Positions 37,009-47,100 are shown, numbered from the stretch's first letter. The stretch: DNA of 64,000 nucleotides from Paenibacillus assamensis DSM 18201 (GCF_000422445.1 NZ_AULU01000023.1:1-64000), one strand, 5' to 3'. Notes: a model not told the origin generated them from the sequence alone. Numbers and translations: made by a program.

Positions 37009-40000
37009 TTTGGAGTTCTCCCTTCGATTTTATTGCATCTTTTGCTTCTTGCATCAATTGCTCCAGCTTCATCAAGAGTTGCATTCCATCGTAGCCGCGA
37101 GCTTGTAACTTAATTGGACCGTTGACATTTTGGTCTACGACGAATCGTCTGTCGATACTAGTTGCCACAGTAGCCAGCTTTTTGCGGTCAAGACGCGCCT
37201 CTGCCAAAGGATGCACCTTCAGCTGCACATCATCTCCACGTTGGGAGAGCGCTTCAAAGCCATACTGCTTCGCGTACCATTTCAAGCGCGACACAGCTAG
37301 CAATTGCAGCACTGCAAGCGGCGGCTCACCAAAGCGGTCGACCAACTCATCACGCAATCCCTCAACTTCATCAAGCGAAGTAAGGCCGGCAACTTTTTTA
37401 TATATTTCAATCTTTTGAATACTATCATAAATATAATCCCCGGGCAAATAGGCATCAATATTCAGATCGATTAGCGTCGTCCAATCTTGCTGCTCCTCCA
37501 TAACGATGCCATCCAGCTCCGCTTTGCGCTTCGCCACTTCATCGCTCAGCATTTGAGAGTATAAATCAAAGCCGACTGAAGCAATAAACCCATGCTGCTC
37601 CGCACCTAATAAGTTACCAGCACCACGAATAGACAGATCGCGCATTGCTATCTTAAAGCCCGATCCTAGCTCGGTAAACTCTTTAATGGCTTGAAGACGC
37701 TTCTCTGCTACTTCATTTAGCACTTTGTCGCGCTGATACGTAAAGTACGCATAAGCAATCCGATTGGAGCGCCCAACGCGGCCTCGCAGCTGATACAGCT
37801 GCGAGAGTCCCATTTTATCTGCATCATGCACGATAAGTGTATTTACGTTAGGTATATCCACACCAGTTTCGATTATACTCGTGCTTACCAATACGTCATG
37901 CTCGCCATCCAAGAAATCAAGAATCGCTTTCTCCAGCTCCTGTTCAGACATTTGCCCATGTCCAACCGTTACTTTCGCTTCCGGGACTAGCATTTTAATA
38001 TGGTCCGCCATTTGTGTAATTCCTTGTACTCGGTTATACAAATAATACACCTGTCCACCGCGCGCTAGCTCACGCTCAATCGCCTCTCTCACAAGCGCAT
38101 CACTGTGTTCCAGCACGTACGTCTGCACCGGGAAGCGATTTTCTGGCGGCGTTTCAATAACCGACAAATCCCGAACACCGAGCATCGACATATGCAGTGT
38201 CCTAGGAATTGGTGTAGCTGTTAACGTCAGCACATCCACGTTCATTTTCAGCTTCTTCAGCTTCTCTTTATGAGTGACACCAAAGCGCTGCTCTTCATCT
38301 ACGATTAATAAACCAAGGTCCTTGAATACAACATCTTGAGAAAGCAAACGATGCGTACCTATAATCACATCAACAACACCTGATTTAACACCCTTCATCG
38401 TTTCGTTCTGCTCCTTACGAGAGCGGAAACGGCTTAATACCTGGATGTTAAACGGATAGTCTGCAAAGCGCTCACGGAACGTTTCGTAGTGCTGCTGTGC
38501 CAAAATCGTGGTAGGTACGAGCACGGCTACTTGTTTGCCTTCAATAGCTGACTTGAAAGCAGCACGAATGGCCACCTCTGTCTTGCCGTATCCTACATCG
38601 CCGCAAAGTAGACGATCCATTGGTCGAGGCAGTTCCATATCCTTTTTAATTTCCTCAATGGCGCGAACCTGATCGCGTGTCTCGTCATAGGGGAACATAT
38701 CCTCAAACTGCTGCTGCTCAGATGTATCTTTTTCAAAAGCATAGCCTGGTGAAGACTGTCTGGAAGCATACAATTTGATTAAGTCATCTGCAATATCTTT
38801 AACCGAAGAACGAACTTTATTTTTTACTTTTGTCCATTCCGTACCACCAAGCTTGTTGATCTTCGGTTCCTTTTCTTCCGAGCTTACATAACGCTGAATT
38901 AGATGCAACTGATCAACAGGAACGGATAGCTTGTCGCCCCCCGCATACAAAATATGCAAATAGTCTTTATGGATACCGTTGATCTCAAGCGTACCTATAC
39001 CTACATACTTACCGATTCCATGATTATGATGAACGACATAGTCGCCCACTTTCAATTCAGAGTAACTGCGAATTCTTTCCGCATTATCTACTTTAGCATC
39101 CGATCTCCGCACCGTTTTACGCTGCTTCTGGGAGAACATTTCAGCTTCGGTAATAACGATCAAATGGATCGATGGAAGCTCAAAGCCACTCTGTAAGTTG
39201 CCTTTCATAATCGTCGGCTCAGGAATTTGATAGTCTTCCAGTACTCGACGCACTCGATCTACGCGTTCATCTCCATTAGCTAAAATAATGACATTGGCAT
39301 TCGACTTTTTCCAACGTTCCATCTCTGCTTTTAGCACATTCATTTGCCCATGGAAGTTCTGCATCGAACGGCACATCACATTAACGATATTTTGTGGATG
39401 TGTATTAGGTACTTGGCGAAGGAACAGTGCAATGAAAATAGTTTGGAATGGTCGCTTCGTCATTATATCGTCAGAAGATTTACCAAGACCGAGCGCAGGT
39501 AGCGTCTTGCCATGCTGAAGCAAATGAGTATTCCATTCCACTTCATCCCGCTCTAGTTGCTTAGCTGTTTCCAACACACGAGCAGGTTCGTCAATAATAA
39601 GCAAAGTATCTTTGGGCATGTAGTCGTACAAGGTATAGCCCTCTGGATACATCAAGGTTACATACTTGTACATTTCATTGAAATACATGCCTTCGCGCAA
39701 TTGATCAATCTCATGATGGATCTCTTGGCGGAGCCGGTCTTTTACATGACGATCACTCATCTTAGCCAGCTGTTCTTCAAGTAACTGCGCTGCTCGATCA
39801 GCAGCCTGTTCGAACCGGCCGCGCTCTCCAATTAGCTCTTTGCTCGGCGTAATAAGTAACCGGTCCAACTTCTCCAATGATCGCTGATCGGTTGGATCAA
39901 AAGAACGAATAGACTCTACCGTATCATCAAACCATTCCAAGCGATAAGGGAGTTCCGATGTGTATGGATAAATATCCAGTATTCCACCACGAACACTCAT

Positions 40001-40522
40001 CTCACCTTTGGATTCGACGCGTTCCGTACGCTCATAGCCGACTGACACCAAAAATGACAACAATGATTCGAGCGGCTGTTCTTGATCAACAGCAATCGTG
40101 ATTTCTGCCTTCGCCATTACTTCCTTAGCTGGTAAATATCTGCGCAGCCCGGCATAAGGAGTTACAACAATTCCCCGAAAGCCTTTCGCCAAGCGTGTCA
40201 TTGCTTCAATTCTCTGGGCAATTACTTCAGGGCTTGAAATGGCTGCTTCAGCCGCTACCAATTCATTGGCGGGGTATAAGAGGACTTGGTCTGGAGTTAG
40301 ACATTCTTGTAAATCTTCCGTAACTTTCTGTGCGGAAAACATATTATGTGTCACCACAAGTACTGGACGATCTAGCTGCTCAGCCATTGATGCCATCATC
40401 ACTTGGCGTGCAGAGCCAGATAATCCAGACACAAGTTGTTCTTTCATACCTGCACGAACGCCAGATACGATAGAATTCATATCGCTCTCAGTAGATAATG
40501 CTTGCATGAGTGCATTTAACAA
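36995..40522 (-). CDS. mfd: Transcription-repair coupling factor Mfd
   Basis: DNA translocase that removes RNA polymerase stalled at lesions and recruits UvrA. About 1175 residues. N-terminal UvrB-like module with KEQLVSGLSGSARQV, an RNA polymerase-binding Tudor/CarD-like domain (GDYVVHHNHGIGKYVGI), RecG-like helicase motifs GDVGYGKTEVAIRAAF (Walker A) and LLIVDEEQRFGV (DEEQ box), and a C-terminal D7 domain. A TTG at 40522 has AGAGGTG 7 nt upstream and is preferred over the frame opening at 40552. Between fin and prsA. Confidence 0.97.
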   Translation of the reverse strand: MLNALMQALSTESDMNSIVSGVRAGMKEQLVSGLSGSARQVMMASMAEQLDRPVLVVTHNMFSAQKVTEDLQECLTPDQVLLYPANELVAAEAAISSPEVIAQRIEAMTRLAKGFRGIVVTPYAGLRRYLPAKEVMAKAEITIAVDQEQPLESLLSFLVSVGYERTERVESKGEMSVRGGILDIYPYTSELPYRLEWFDDTVESIRSFDPTDQRSLEKLDRLLITPSKELIGERGRFEQAADRAAQLLEEQLAKMSDRHVKDRLRQEIHHEIDQLREGMYFNEMYKYVTLMYPEGYTLYDYMPKDTLLIIDEPARVLETAKQLERDEVEWNTHLLQHGKTLPALGLGKSSDDIMTKRPFQTIFIALFLRQVPNTHPQNIVNVMCRSMQNFHGQMNVLKAEMERWKKSNANVIILANGDERVDRVRRVLEDYQIPEPTIMKGNLQSGFELPSIHLIVITEAEMFSQKQRKTVRRSDAKVDNAERIRSYSELKVGDYVVHHNHGIGKYVGIGTLEINGIHKDYLHILYAGGDKLSVPVDQLHLIQRYVSSEEKEPKINKLGGTEWTKVKNKVRSSVKDIADDLIKLYASRQSSPGYAFEKDTSEQQQFEDMFPYDETRDQVRAIEEIKKDMELPRPMDRLLCGDVGYGKTEVAIRAAFKSAIEGKQVAVLVPTTILAQQHYETFRERFADYPFNIQVLSRFRSRKEQNETMKGVKSGVVDVIIGTHRLLSQDVVFKDLGLLIVDEEQRFGVTHKEKLKKLKMNVDVLTLTATPIPRTLHMSMLGVRDLSVIETPPENRFPVQTYVLEHSDALVREAIERELARGGQVYYLYNRVQGITQMADHIKMLVPEAKVTVGHGQMSEQELEKAILDFLDGEHDVLVSTSIIETGVDIPNVNTLIVHDADKMGLSQLYQLRGRVGRSNRIAYAYFTYQRDKVLNEVAEKRLQAIKEFTELGSGFKIAMRDLSIRGAGNLLGAEQHGFIASVGFDLYSQMLSDEVAKRKAELDGIVMEEQQDWTTLIDLNIDAYLPGDYIYDSIQKIEIYKKVAGLTSLDEVEGLRDELVDRFGEPPLAVLQLLAVSRLKWYAKQYGFEALSQRGDDVQLKVHPLAEARLDRKKLATVATSIDRRFVVDQNVNGPIKLQARGYDGMQLLMKLEQLMQEAKDAIKSKGELQNVTK

Positions 40523-40727
40523 AGATAGGCACCTCTTTCTGTAACCAACCAAGAAATAACGAGTAAAGCTCCCTATGTCGGGAACCGCACTCCTATATCA
40601 TTACGAATATGCATACGATGATCATCGCCATATTCGATTGACTAACCACCATGTTGTGCTCCGTCTCATGAAAGCCTATCTTGCTGTAGCACGGATAAAC
40701 AATAGGTACATGCTTATGACATTCGCA

Positions 40728-40760
40728 CCAAAAGAGCCTCGGCTAAGTAGCCAAGGCTAG
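40728..40760 (-). terminator. Terminator after fin
   Basis: AGCCTTGGCT / AGCCGAGGCT (one T-G pair) around a 4-nt loop, then CTTTTGG on the minus strand; 40 bp past the fin stop. mfd therefore likely uses a promoter in the 40523-40727 gap, which I could not define. Confidence 0.8.
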
Positions 40761-40797
40761 CAGAACGACCTTAACGATAGTAGGCGAATCCACATCA

Positions 40798-41028
40798 CTA
40801 TTGAAGGGGTGAAGCTAAAAATGCTAATTCTGGATGCCTGCTATAAGCCTCCTGACATAAATCACATGTCATTCGCACCGTTATGTTGCCATCTTCTTGA
40901 TGCTGAACATAGTGACGGTGCTCCTCCTCCGTGAGCTGGTGGAATCCAAGCCTCACATCATCTGCTGTCGCTGCTTCTAGTCGACCTAGCAGCGAGTGGC
41001 AATGCTCGCAAACATAATTCACCGACAT
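40798..41028 (-). CDS. fin: Anti-sigma-F factor Fin (YabK)
   Basis: A 76-residue zinc-ribbon-like protein with paired CxxC motifs CEHC (Cys7, Cys10) and CDLC (Cys55, Cys58). In B. subtilis Fin is made under sigma-F and inhibits sigma-F to help the switch to sigma-G. The location between pth/spoVC and mfd is conserved. GAGGAGG lies 8-9 nt before the ATG. A sigma-F-like promoter lies just upstream. Confidence 0.92.
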   Translation of the reverse strand: MSVNYVCEHCHSLLGRLEAATADDVRLGFHQLTEEEHRHYVQHQEDGNITVRMTCDLCQEAYSRHPELAFLASPLQ

Positions 41029-41060
41029 GTATATGCCTCCTCAGAACGCAATATACCGTC

Positions 41061-41090
41061 TATTATGCCCGACAGTTGCCATCATTAGCC
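41061..41090 (-). promoter_or_regulatory. Possible forespore promoter of fin
   Basis: Minus strand GGGCATAATA (41061-41070) fits the sigma-F/G -10; 15 bp upstream is GGCTA (41086-41090), a weak -35. fin is a sigma-F gene in B. subtilis. Motif match is partial. Confidence 0.4.
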
Positions 41091-41092
41091 GA

Positions 41093-41653
41093 TTACCCGT
41101 TGTATTTTGCCATTGTCTGCTCAAAATTATGGGTTAATGCATATTCAACCGCATCACAAGTACGCTCAACGGTCTGCTCTAATAACGAAGCGTCTGCCTT
41201 CGGAAACGCTTCCAGTACATAATCCGCAATGTCACGCCCAGGCACTGGACGGGAGATGCCCATACGCACTCGATTAAAGGACTGCGTGCCTGTATGTGCA
41301 ATGATAGACTTGATCCCATTATGTCCACCTGCGCTGCCTTGATAACGGAGACGTACTTTTCCAAGCTCTGTATCCATATCATCATACAAGACAATAAAAT
41401 CATCAAGACTAGCTTTGTAAAAGTCCATATAAGCACGGATCGTCTCGCCCGACAAGTTCATATACGTCATTGGCTTGATTAACACAACCTTTTCCGTACC
41501 TACACGTCCTTCTCCGATTAAAGCCTTAAACTTGGTTTCTTTTACTTCAATATTGAATCTTCTTGCCAACTCATCAACTGCCATAAATCCAATATTATGA
41601 CGCGTGTTAGCATATTTTGTACCCGGGTTTCCGAGTCCAACAATCCATTTCAT
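41093..41653 (-). CDS. pth: Peptidyl-tRNA hydrolase
   Basis: Recycles peptidyl-tRNA released from ribosomes (B. subtilis spoVC). The 186-residue protein has MKWIVGLGNPGTKYANTRHN (catalytic His in TRHN; Asn nearby), KPMTYMNLSGE, LYDDMDTELGKVRLR and GSAGGHNGIKSI. All catalytic residues are present. It is downstream of prs with an inverted repeat between. Confidence 0.97.
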   Translation of the reverse strand: MKWIVGLGNPGTKYANTRHNIGFMAVDELARRFNIEVKETKFKALIGEGRVGTEKVVLIKPMTYMNLSGETIRAYMDFYKASLDDFIVLYDDMDTELGKVRLRYQGSAGGHNGIKSIIAHTGTQSFNRVRMGISRPVPGRDIADYVLEAFPKADASLLEQTVERTCDAVEYALTHNFEQTMAKYNG

Positions 41654-41722
41654 GCTCTCTCACCTTTCTAAGCATCTTGCATTCCCTAAATCTTAAAAGG
41701 ATTGCTATAGGAGAATGCTGAC

Positions 41723-41765
41723 AAGGGTTACATCTACCGGTGATGAACCGGTTGATGTAACCCTT
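41723..41765. repeat. Long inverted repeat between prs and pth
   Basis: AAGGGTTACATC / GATGTAACCCTT arms continue inward through imperfect ACCGG pairing to make a stem of nearly 20 bp. There is no T run on either strand, so a processing or partial-termination site is as likely as a classic terminator. In B. subtilis ctc occupies this interval; it is absent here. Confidence 0.6.
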
Positions 41766-41793
41766 ATGCTATGGGACTAATCCCTATACGGTA

Positions 41794-42747
41794 TTACTCA
41801 ATTTCGAACAATTTACTGATCGAAATTTCTTCATGAACACGAATGATAGCTTCACCCATAAGCGGAGCTACAGACAACGTGCGAATTTTACTTGATGGGT
41901 TCGGATGGGTAACCGGAATTGTATCCGTTACAACGACTTCCTTAAATGGAGAGTCTTCAATGCGCTGCATCGCAGGACCTGATAGTACAGGGTGCGTACA
42001 AGCAGCATAAACTTCTTTAACACCAGCTTCAACGAGCGCATTTGCACCAAGTACAATTGTACCTGCTGTATCAATAATATCGTCAATGATGATAGCTGTT
42101 TTGCCTTTAATATCACCGATAATATTCATAACTTCGCTCACATTCGGCTCTGGACGACGCTTGTCGATAATCGCAAGCGGAGCATTCAAGAAGTCTGCCA
42201 ATTTACGTGCACGAACAACACCACCATGGTCAGGAGAAACAACCACAACGTTCTCCATTTGTTTGGAGCGGAAGTATTGTGCCAAGATTGGTACACCAAG
42301 CAAATGGTCAACTGGAATATCGAAGAATCCTTGAATCTGTGTAGCATGCAAATCCATCGTAATGACGCGATGAGCTCCTGCTGTCTCAATCAAGTTCGCA
42401 ACCAATTTCGCTGTGATAGGATCACGGGAACGTGCTTTGCGGTCTTGGCGAGCATAGCCATAGTAAGGAATAACGACGTTGATGCTCTTTGCAGAAGCAC
42501 GCTTCAACGCGTCAACCATGACGAGAAGTTCCATTAAGTTATCGTTCACAGGTGCACATGTTGATTGAACGACATATACGTCGCAACCGCGCACACTTTC
42601 ATGCAAATTCGTTTGGATTTCACCATCACTAAAGCTCTTTGTAATCGCATCTCCTAGCGGAATACCAATATAATCGGCAATTTGTTGTGCTAGCTTAGGA
42701 TTCGAGTTACAAGTGAAAAGTTTCAGCTTGGAATCACAATACGTCAT
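41794..42747 (-). CDS. prs: Ribose-phosphate pyrophosphokinase (PRPP synthetase)
   Basis: Makes PRPP from ribose 5-phosphate and ATP for purines, pyrimidines, His, Trp and NAD. The 317-residue protein has [52 protein letters not shown], the flexible loop DKRRPEPN and the PRPP loop [11 protein letters not shown]. Class I features are intact. Its product feeds several enzymes in the window (hpt, nadC) and PurR senses PRPP. Confidence 0.98.
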   Translation of the reverse strand: MTYCDSKLKLFTCNSNPKLAQQIADYIGIPLGDAITKSFSDGEIQTNLHESVRGCDVYVVQSTCAPVNDNLMELLVMVDALKRASAKSINVVIPYYGYARQDRKARSRDPITAKLVANLIETAGAHRVITMDLHATQIQGFFDIPVDHLLGVPILAQYFRSKQMENVVVVSPDHGGVVRARKLADFLNAPLAIIDKRRPEPNVSEVMNIIGDIKGKTAIIIDDIIDTAGTIVLGANALVEAGVKEVYAACTHPVLSGPAMQRIEDSPFKEVVVTDTIPVTHPNPSSKIRTLSVAPLMGEAIIRVHEEISISKLFEIE

Positions 42748-42815
42748 AATCGTTGTTTACCCTCCGGATGGTTTAAATTCAATTTATTTTAATATTACTT
42801 ATTACTTATAGCTAG

Positions 42816-44213
42816 TTAAGAATCTAATCTTGCTTTCTTTGCTTTTGCGCGAGAACGAAGCTTCTCCGCATAACCTGGTTTATTTACTTGTCTTTCACGG
42901 GCGATAGCCAAATCATTGTCTTCTACATTTTGCGTAATTGTAGATCCCGCAACGACGTAAGCACCATTACCGACTGTTACTGGAGCAATCAGATTGACAT
43001 TGCTGCCTACGAAAGCATCATCACCAATCTCAGTAACGGATTTATTATATCCGTCATAGTTTACGGTTATTGCACCACAGCCAATGTTTACATTTTTACC
43101 CACCTTAGCATCGCCAATATAACTAAGATGCGATACTTTGGAATGGTCATCTACTGATGCATTTTTGATTTCTACGAAATCACCAATTTTGACGTCTTGT
43201 CCGATACGTGAACCTGGACGCAAGTAAGCAAATGGGCCAATCGAGCTATCATGCCCAACTTCAGCCTCTGCAAGCACAGATTGTTTCACGCACACTCGAT
43301 CACCAATTGTAGAATCTGCAATCTCGACATTAGGACCGATCGTGGATTCCATACCAATCACGGTGTTGCCTTTAAGCATCGTTCCAGGATACAGAACCGT
43401 ATCTGCTCCAATGCTTACCGTAGACTCGATATATGTCTGAGTTGGATCGATAATCGTTACGCCATTCAACATATGCTGCTTGTTGATGCGCTCTTTCATG
43501 AGGCGTTCTGCTTCAGACAGAGCCAGACGATCATTTACTCCAATAGACTCAGCAGCATCTGCCGTGCAGTATGCACGCACGATATCGCCTTGCGCCTTCA
43601 TGATGCCGATGACGTCTGTTAAATAGTACTCTTGCTGCGCATTCGTATTCGTCACCTGTTCAAGCGCGGCAAACAGCTTAGCATTATCGAAGCAATACGT
43701 ACCTGTATTGATTTCGTTAACGAGTTGTTCTTGCTCTGTCGCATCTTTCTGCTCAACAATTTTCATGACCGAACCATCTTCTGCGCGAATAATACGCCCA
43801 TATCCTTGCGGATTATCCAGTTCAGCCGTCAAAATCGTTGCCGAAGCGCCTGATTCTTGATGCAGCTTCATCAACATCTCTAGTGTATCAGATGTTACAA
43901 GCGGTGTATCACCACAGATCACAATTGTCGTACCTTGCTCTCCATCAAGAAGAGCCTTTGCTTGCTTGACCGCGTGACCCGTACCAAGCTGTTCGGCTTG
44001 AAGAACGAATTCTGCCCGATCCCCTACGTAGCCTTGAACGGCTTCTGCACCGTGTCCGACAACGACAACCTTACGTTCACACTGTACTTGCTCAATAGCT
44101 GTCATCACATGACCCACCATCGGCATTCCACATACCGGATGCAGAACTTTATACAATTTAGACTTCATTCGCTTGCCTTGTCCTGCGGCTAGCACAATGG
44201 CCATTCTTTTCAA
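42816..44213 (-). CDS. glmU: Bifunctional GlmU: UDP-GlcNAc pyrophosphorylase / GlcN-1-P acetyltransferase
   Basis: Makes UDP-N-acetylglucosamine for peptidoglycan and other polymers. The uridyltransferase signature LAAGQGKRMKSKLYKVLHP opens the protein, with ICGDTPLV and a C-terminal left-handed beta-helix of hexapeptide repeats (IGADTVLYPGTML ... GCGAITVNYDG) carrying the acetyltransferase. A TTG at 44213 with AGGAGG 9 nt upstream gives the family length (465 residues). The frame continues upstream to 44519 without a valid start. Also called gcaD. Confidence 0.97.
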   Translation of the reverse strand: MKRMAIVLAAGQGKRMKSKLYKVLHPVCGMPMVGHVMTAIEQVQCERKVVVVGHGAEAVQGYVGDRAEFVLQAEQLGTGHAVKQAKALLDGEQGTTIVICGDTPLVTSDTLEMLMKLHQESGASATILTAELDNPQGYGRIIRAEDGSVMKIVEQKDATEQEQLVNEINTGTYCFDNAKLFAALEQVTNTNAQQEYYLTDVIGIMKAQGDIVRAYCTADAAESIGVNDRLALSEAERLMKERINKQHMLNGVTIIDPTQTYIESTVSIGADTVLYPGTMLKGNTVIGMESTIGPNVEIADSTIGDRVCVKQSVLAEAEVGHDSSIGPFAYLRPGSRIGQDVKIGDFVEIKNASVDDHSKVSHLSYIGDAKVGKNVNIGCGAITVNYDGYNKSVTEIGDDAFVGSNVNLIAPVTVGNGAYVVAGSTITQNVEDNDLAIARERQVNKPGYAEKLRSRAKAKKARLDS

Positions 44214-44258
44214 AGTGTCCGACCTCCTGCTCCTGTACTCCATACTAGAATATATCCT

Positions 44259-44264
44259 ATTATA
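44259..44264 (-). promoter_or_regulatory. glmU promoter, TATAAT -10
   Basis: Minus-strand TTGCTATAATAGG: a perfect -10 (44259-44264) preceded by TGC, an extended -10 form, immediately downstream of the spoVG terminator. The -35 region is T-rich and poor. Confidence 0.55.
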
Positions 44265-44305
44265 GCAAAAAAGAAAAGAGAGCCCCATGATTGGCCCTCT
44301 TTCTT
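44265..44305 (-). terminator. Terminator after spoVG
   Basis: AGAGGGCC pairs with GGGCTCTCT around a short loop, then TTTTCTTTTTT on the minus strand. It is about 25 bp past the spoVG stop, and its T run leads straight into the glmU promoter. Confidence 0.85.
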
Positions 44306-44328
44306 TGTAACCCCAAATATTCCCTTGA

Positions 44329-44613
44329 TTAAGCGCCCTCTTCAATAACTTCCTCTTCTGTTGCAGCACGCTCATATTCAGCCAGTACCGCAGCTTGAAT
44401 CTTTTCGCGAGTTCCTGAAGATATAGGATGGGCAATGTCGCGGAATTCGCCATCTGGCGTTCGTTTGCTAGGCATTGCCACAAACATTCCGTTGTTGCCG
44501 TCGATAACACGAATGTCATGAACTACAAACTCGTTATCGATCGTAATCGAAGCGATTGCTTTCATTCTCCCCTCAGTGTTGACGCGGCGGAGTCTAACAT
44601 CAGTAATTTGCAC
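44329..44613 (-). CDS. spoVG: Septation/regulatory protein SpoVG
   Basis: Small RNA- and DNA-binding regulator of 94 residues: [20 protein letters not shown] at the start and the conserved [18 protein letters not shown] block. GTG start with GGTGGTGAA upstream. Driven by a sigma-H promoter (separate entry), as in B. subtilis, where it is also repressed by AbrB. AbrB is encoded 10 kb away in this window. Confidence 0.97.
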   Translation of the reverse strand: MQITDVRLRRVNTEGRMKAIASITIDNEFVVHDIRVIDGNNGMFVAMPSKRTPDGEFRDIAHPISSGTREKIQAAVLAEYERAATEEEVIEEGA

Positions 44614-44651
44614 GTGTGTTCACCACCTTTTTCCATACAAGACTTGGTGTA

Positions 44652-44680
44652 TTATTCCACACGCGCATACAAAATCCTTC
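44652..44680 (-). promoter_or_regulatory. spoVG sigma-H promoter
   Basis: Minus strand GAAGGATTT (44672-44680), 11-bp spacer, GTGGAATAA (44652-44660). This is a full match to the sigma-H consensus RnAGGAwWW-N11-RnnGAATww. The upstream 60 bp is A/T-rich, as expected for an AbrB-binding region. Confidence 0.88.
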
Positions 44681-44751
44681 TTTATTTTGCCAAGAAATTA
44701 ACTTTTGTTTGAACTTTTGTTCCGATTTTAATTATTTCGACAGAGTTCGAT

Positions 44752-45135
44752 TTACTTCGAAGCAATCAATTCGATTTCGACAAGTACATCTTTAGGCAGC
44801 CTTGCTACCTCAACCGTTGAACGTGATGGCTTATGCGAACCGAAATAGGTTTCATAGATTGCATTCACTTGTGCAAATTGATTCATATCTTTCAAAAATA
44901 CGGTCGCCTTTAATACCCGATCGAACGAAGAACCTGCCTCCTGTAGAACAGCCTGCAAATTCTGAAATACTTGATGAGTTTGATCTTCAATGCCACCCTC
45001 TACGAGAGAATCGTCTGGACGCAGTGCAATTTGACCTGAAGTAAGAACAAGGTCACCGTAAGTAACCGCTTGCGAATAGGGACCTATTGCTTGCGGGGCA
45101 TCCGATGTTGCTACTGTATGAATCCGTTGAGACAT
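44752..45135 (-). CDS. ridA: RidA/YjgF-family enamine/imine deaminase (YabJ)
   Basis: Hydrolyses reactive enamine/imine intermediates from PLP enzymes. About 127 residues: [22 protein letters not shown] and the C-terminal [18 protein letters not shown] with the catalytic Arg and Glu. ATG at 45135 has AAAGGAGAG 9 nt upstream; the frame opens at 45198 without a site. Directly after purR, as in B. subtilis purR-yabJ. Confidence 0.95.
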   Translation of the reverse strand: MSQRIHTVATSDAPQAIGPYSQAVTYGDLVLTSGQIALRPDDSLVEGGIEDQTHQVFQNLQAVLQEAGSSFDRVLKATVFLKDMNQFAQVNAIYETYFGSHKPSRSTVEVARLPKDVLVEIELIASK

Positions 45136-45160
45136 CTGAAAACACTCTCCTTTGGATGAA

Positions 45161-46015
45161 TTAAGCTTCTTCCGTACCAAACTCCATATTTTTGTCAAAC
45201 AAGTTACCAGGCTTCACCGACATCTGGCGTGTTCTTGTATCAATCGTTCCAACACGCATCAGCGATACATAATCATGCAGCAGGCGTTCATCGCTTGTCA
45301 CGTCCTTAGACTCTACAAGTACGCCTACACCTGCTACGGTCGCATTGAACTCCTTAAGCAGATCGATCATACCGTTTATCGTTCCACCTGCACGCATAAA
45401 GTCATCGACAACTAATACACGTGAGCGCTCCTTAAGCGCACGACGAGCCAACGTCATCGTATGAATGCTCTTCTGCGAGCCAGATACATAATTAATGCTG
45501 ACAGCAGAACCTTCCGTTACAACATGATCCCTTCTGACAAGCACAACAGGTAAATTGAGATGGGCAGCTGTTGCATACGCAATCGGAATCCCCTTTGTCT
45601 CCACTGTCATCACACAATCAATCTCATGATTTGCAAATACGGAGGCAAACATCCGTCCAATTTCATTCATTAGACCAGGCTGACCAAGTATATCAGTTAA
45701 GTAATAGTATCCACCTGGTAGCATACGATCAGGCTGCTGCAATTCATTGCAAAGCCCTTCGATAAGTTCTAGTGCCCTTTCTTTAGAGCACTTCGGGATA
45801 AACTTTACTCCACCAGCTGCCCCCGCTAAGGTAAGCAGCTCACCCGTACCTTCACTTTCGCACACTTCTTTAATAATCCCCAAGTCTTCACTTATAGAGG
45901 ACTTAGCTGCCCCATAACGCTCTGCAAACGTAGTTAACGGAATAAGCGTATGTGGTTTGGACATTAAATATTGTGTCATTTCCACGAGACGGGCACTTCT
46001 TTTTAATTTTTTCAT
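45161..46015 (-). CDS. purR: Purine operon repressor PurR
   Basis: PRPP-responsive repressor with an N-terminal winged helix ([21 protein letters not shown], residues 4-24) and a C-terminal phosphoribosyltransferase-like domain with the PRPP loop [20 protein letters not shown] at 46015 follows AGGAAG by 6 nt and matches the B. subtilis terminus; the frame opens at 46063 upstream of the transcription start. A PurBox overlaps its promoter, which indicates autoregulation. Confidence 0.97.
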   Translation of the reverse strand: MKKLKRSARLVEMTQYLMSKPHTLIPLTTFAERYGAAKSSISEDLGIIKEVCESEGTGELLTLAGAAGGVKFIPKCSKERALELIEGLCNELQQPDRMLPGGYYYLTDILGQPGLMNEIGRMFASVFANHEIDCVMTVETKGIPIAYATAAHLNLPVVLVRRDHVVTEGSAVSINYVSGSQKSIHTMTLARRALKERSRVLVVDDFMRAGGTINGMIDLLKEFNATVAGVGVLVESKDVTSDERLLHDYVSLMRVGTIDTRTRQMSVKPGNLFDKNMEFGTEEA

Positions 46016-46035
46016 CACGTTCTTCCTCGCTAAAA

Positions 46036-46083
46036 ACCGAATATTATATTCGGTATAATACATTAATGTTCGTTATTATTCAA
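46036..46083 (-). promoter_or_regulatory. purR promoter with PurBox
   Basis: Minus-strand -35 TTGAAT (46078-46083), 17 bp, -10 TATTAT (46055-46060), followed at the start point by the perfect dyad ACCGAATATAATATTCGGT (46036-46054). A second half-site, AACGAACATT, lies in the spacer. CCGAA half-sites are the PurR recognition element. Confidence 0.85.
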
Positions 46084-46140
46084 GGAAAACCGCATTGTTG
46101 TTTTCATTTATTTACATATTCAAATGACCCAACATCTATC

Positions 46141-46995
46141 CTAAGTAAGCATGCGCACTGCATACACTTCTTTGCAGAAACCACGCAGGCCATTATAAAT
46201 TCTTGCAACCTTTGATTCTTTTGATACAAGTCCAAATACAGTAGGCCCGCTTCCCGACATAAGCACACCATCCGCACCAAGTCGAATCATCGCCTCTTTG
46301 AGCTGAAGCACTTCAGGGTGCATCGGTAATGTGACATCTTCCAATACGTTGCCTAAATGCGCACATATATCTGCAAAAGATTGCTGTTCAATCGCTTGTA
46401 CCATATTTGCCAGGCTTGGATGCTTGCCAATCCGCTCTACCTTGAAGTTCCCGTACACATCTGCCGTAGATACGTTAATAGGCGGCTTAGCTAGAATGAC
46501 CCAGCATTGTGGGGGATTGATAATTCGCTCCAACTGTTCACCGCGTCCACTCGCAATGGCTGTCCCACCTGTGACACAGAATGGTACATCCGAGCCAAGC
46601 TCAGCCCCTAGCTTCAACAGCTCTTCTTGCGGAATATTCAGCTGCCACAATCGATTTAATCCTCGCAGTGCTGCTGCTGCATCACTACTGCCTCCAGCAA
46701 GTCCAGCTGCAACAGGGATATGCTTGTCTAAGTGAATGTATACACCCTTACGGACGTCATAGCGTTCCTTGATGAGTTTAGCAGCTTGGAAAGCCAAATT
46801 CTTCTCATCAAGAGGTATGTAGCCTGCTTGGCTGGATATGATAATGGTGTCTCGCGGAAGTTCCTCCATTTCCAATCGATCTGCCAAATCGACCATTGTC
46901 ATGACCATTTCGACCTCATGGAAACCATCTTCCCGCTTATGCAATACGTCCAGCATCAAGTTAATCTTAGCTGGCGCTTTCTCGTATATTTTCAC
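46141..46995 (-). CDS. ispE: 4-diphosphocytidyl-2-C-methyl-D-erythritol kinase
   Basis: GHMP kinase of the non-mevalonate isoprenoid pathway. The 284-residue protein has [14 protein letters not shown] (Lys/Asn active site), the glycine-rich ATP loop [20 protein letters not shown] and the late [12 protein letters not shown]. Complete. Between sspF-like and purR, as in B. subtilis. Confidence 0.97.
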   Translation of the reverse strand: MKIYEKAPAKINLMLDVLHKREDGFHEVEMVMTMVDLADRLEMEELPRDTIIISSQAGYIPLDEKNLAFQAAKLIKERYDVRKGVYIHLDKHIPVAAGLAGGSSDAAAALRGLNRLWQLNIPQEELLKLGAELGSDVPFCVTGGTAIASGRGEQLERIINPPQCWVILAKPPINVSTADVYGNFKVERIGKHPSLANMVQAIEQQSFADICAHLGNVLEDVTLPMHPEVLQLKEAMIRLGADGVLMSGSGPTVFGLVSKESKVARIYNGLRGFCKEVYAVRMLT

Positions 46996-47100
46996 CGGCC
47001 TTCACCCTTCTTTATCCTACGGATCGCTTTCGTTATTATAACAGACTCTCCGAATCAAGTCATTCGAGAACAGCCTGCACAACGAGCTACCATATAACGA

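Noticed and set aside
41992-42537. 181-codon plus-strand frame opposite prs
   Set aside because: Shadow of prs with no recognisable domain.
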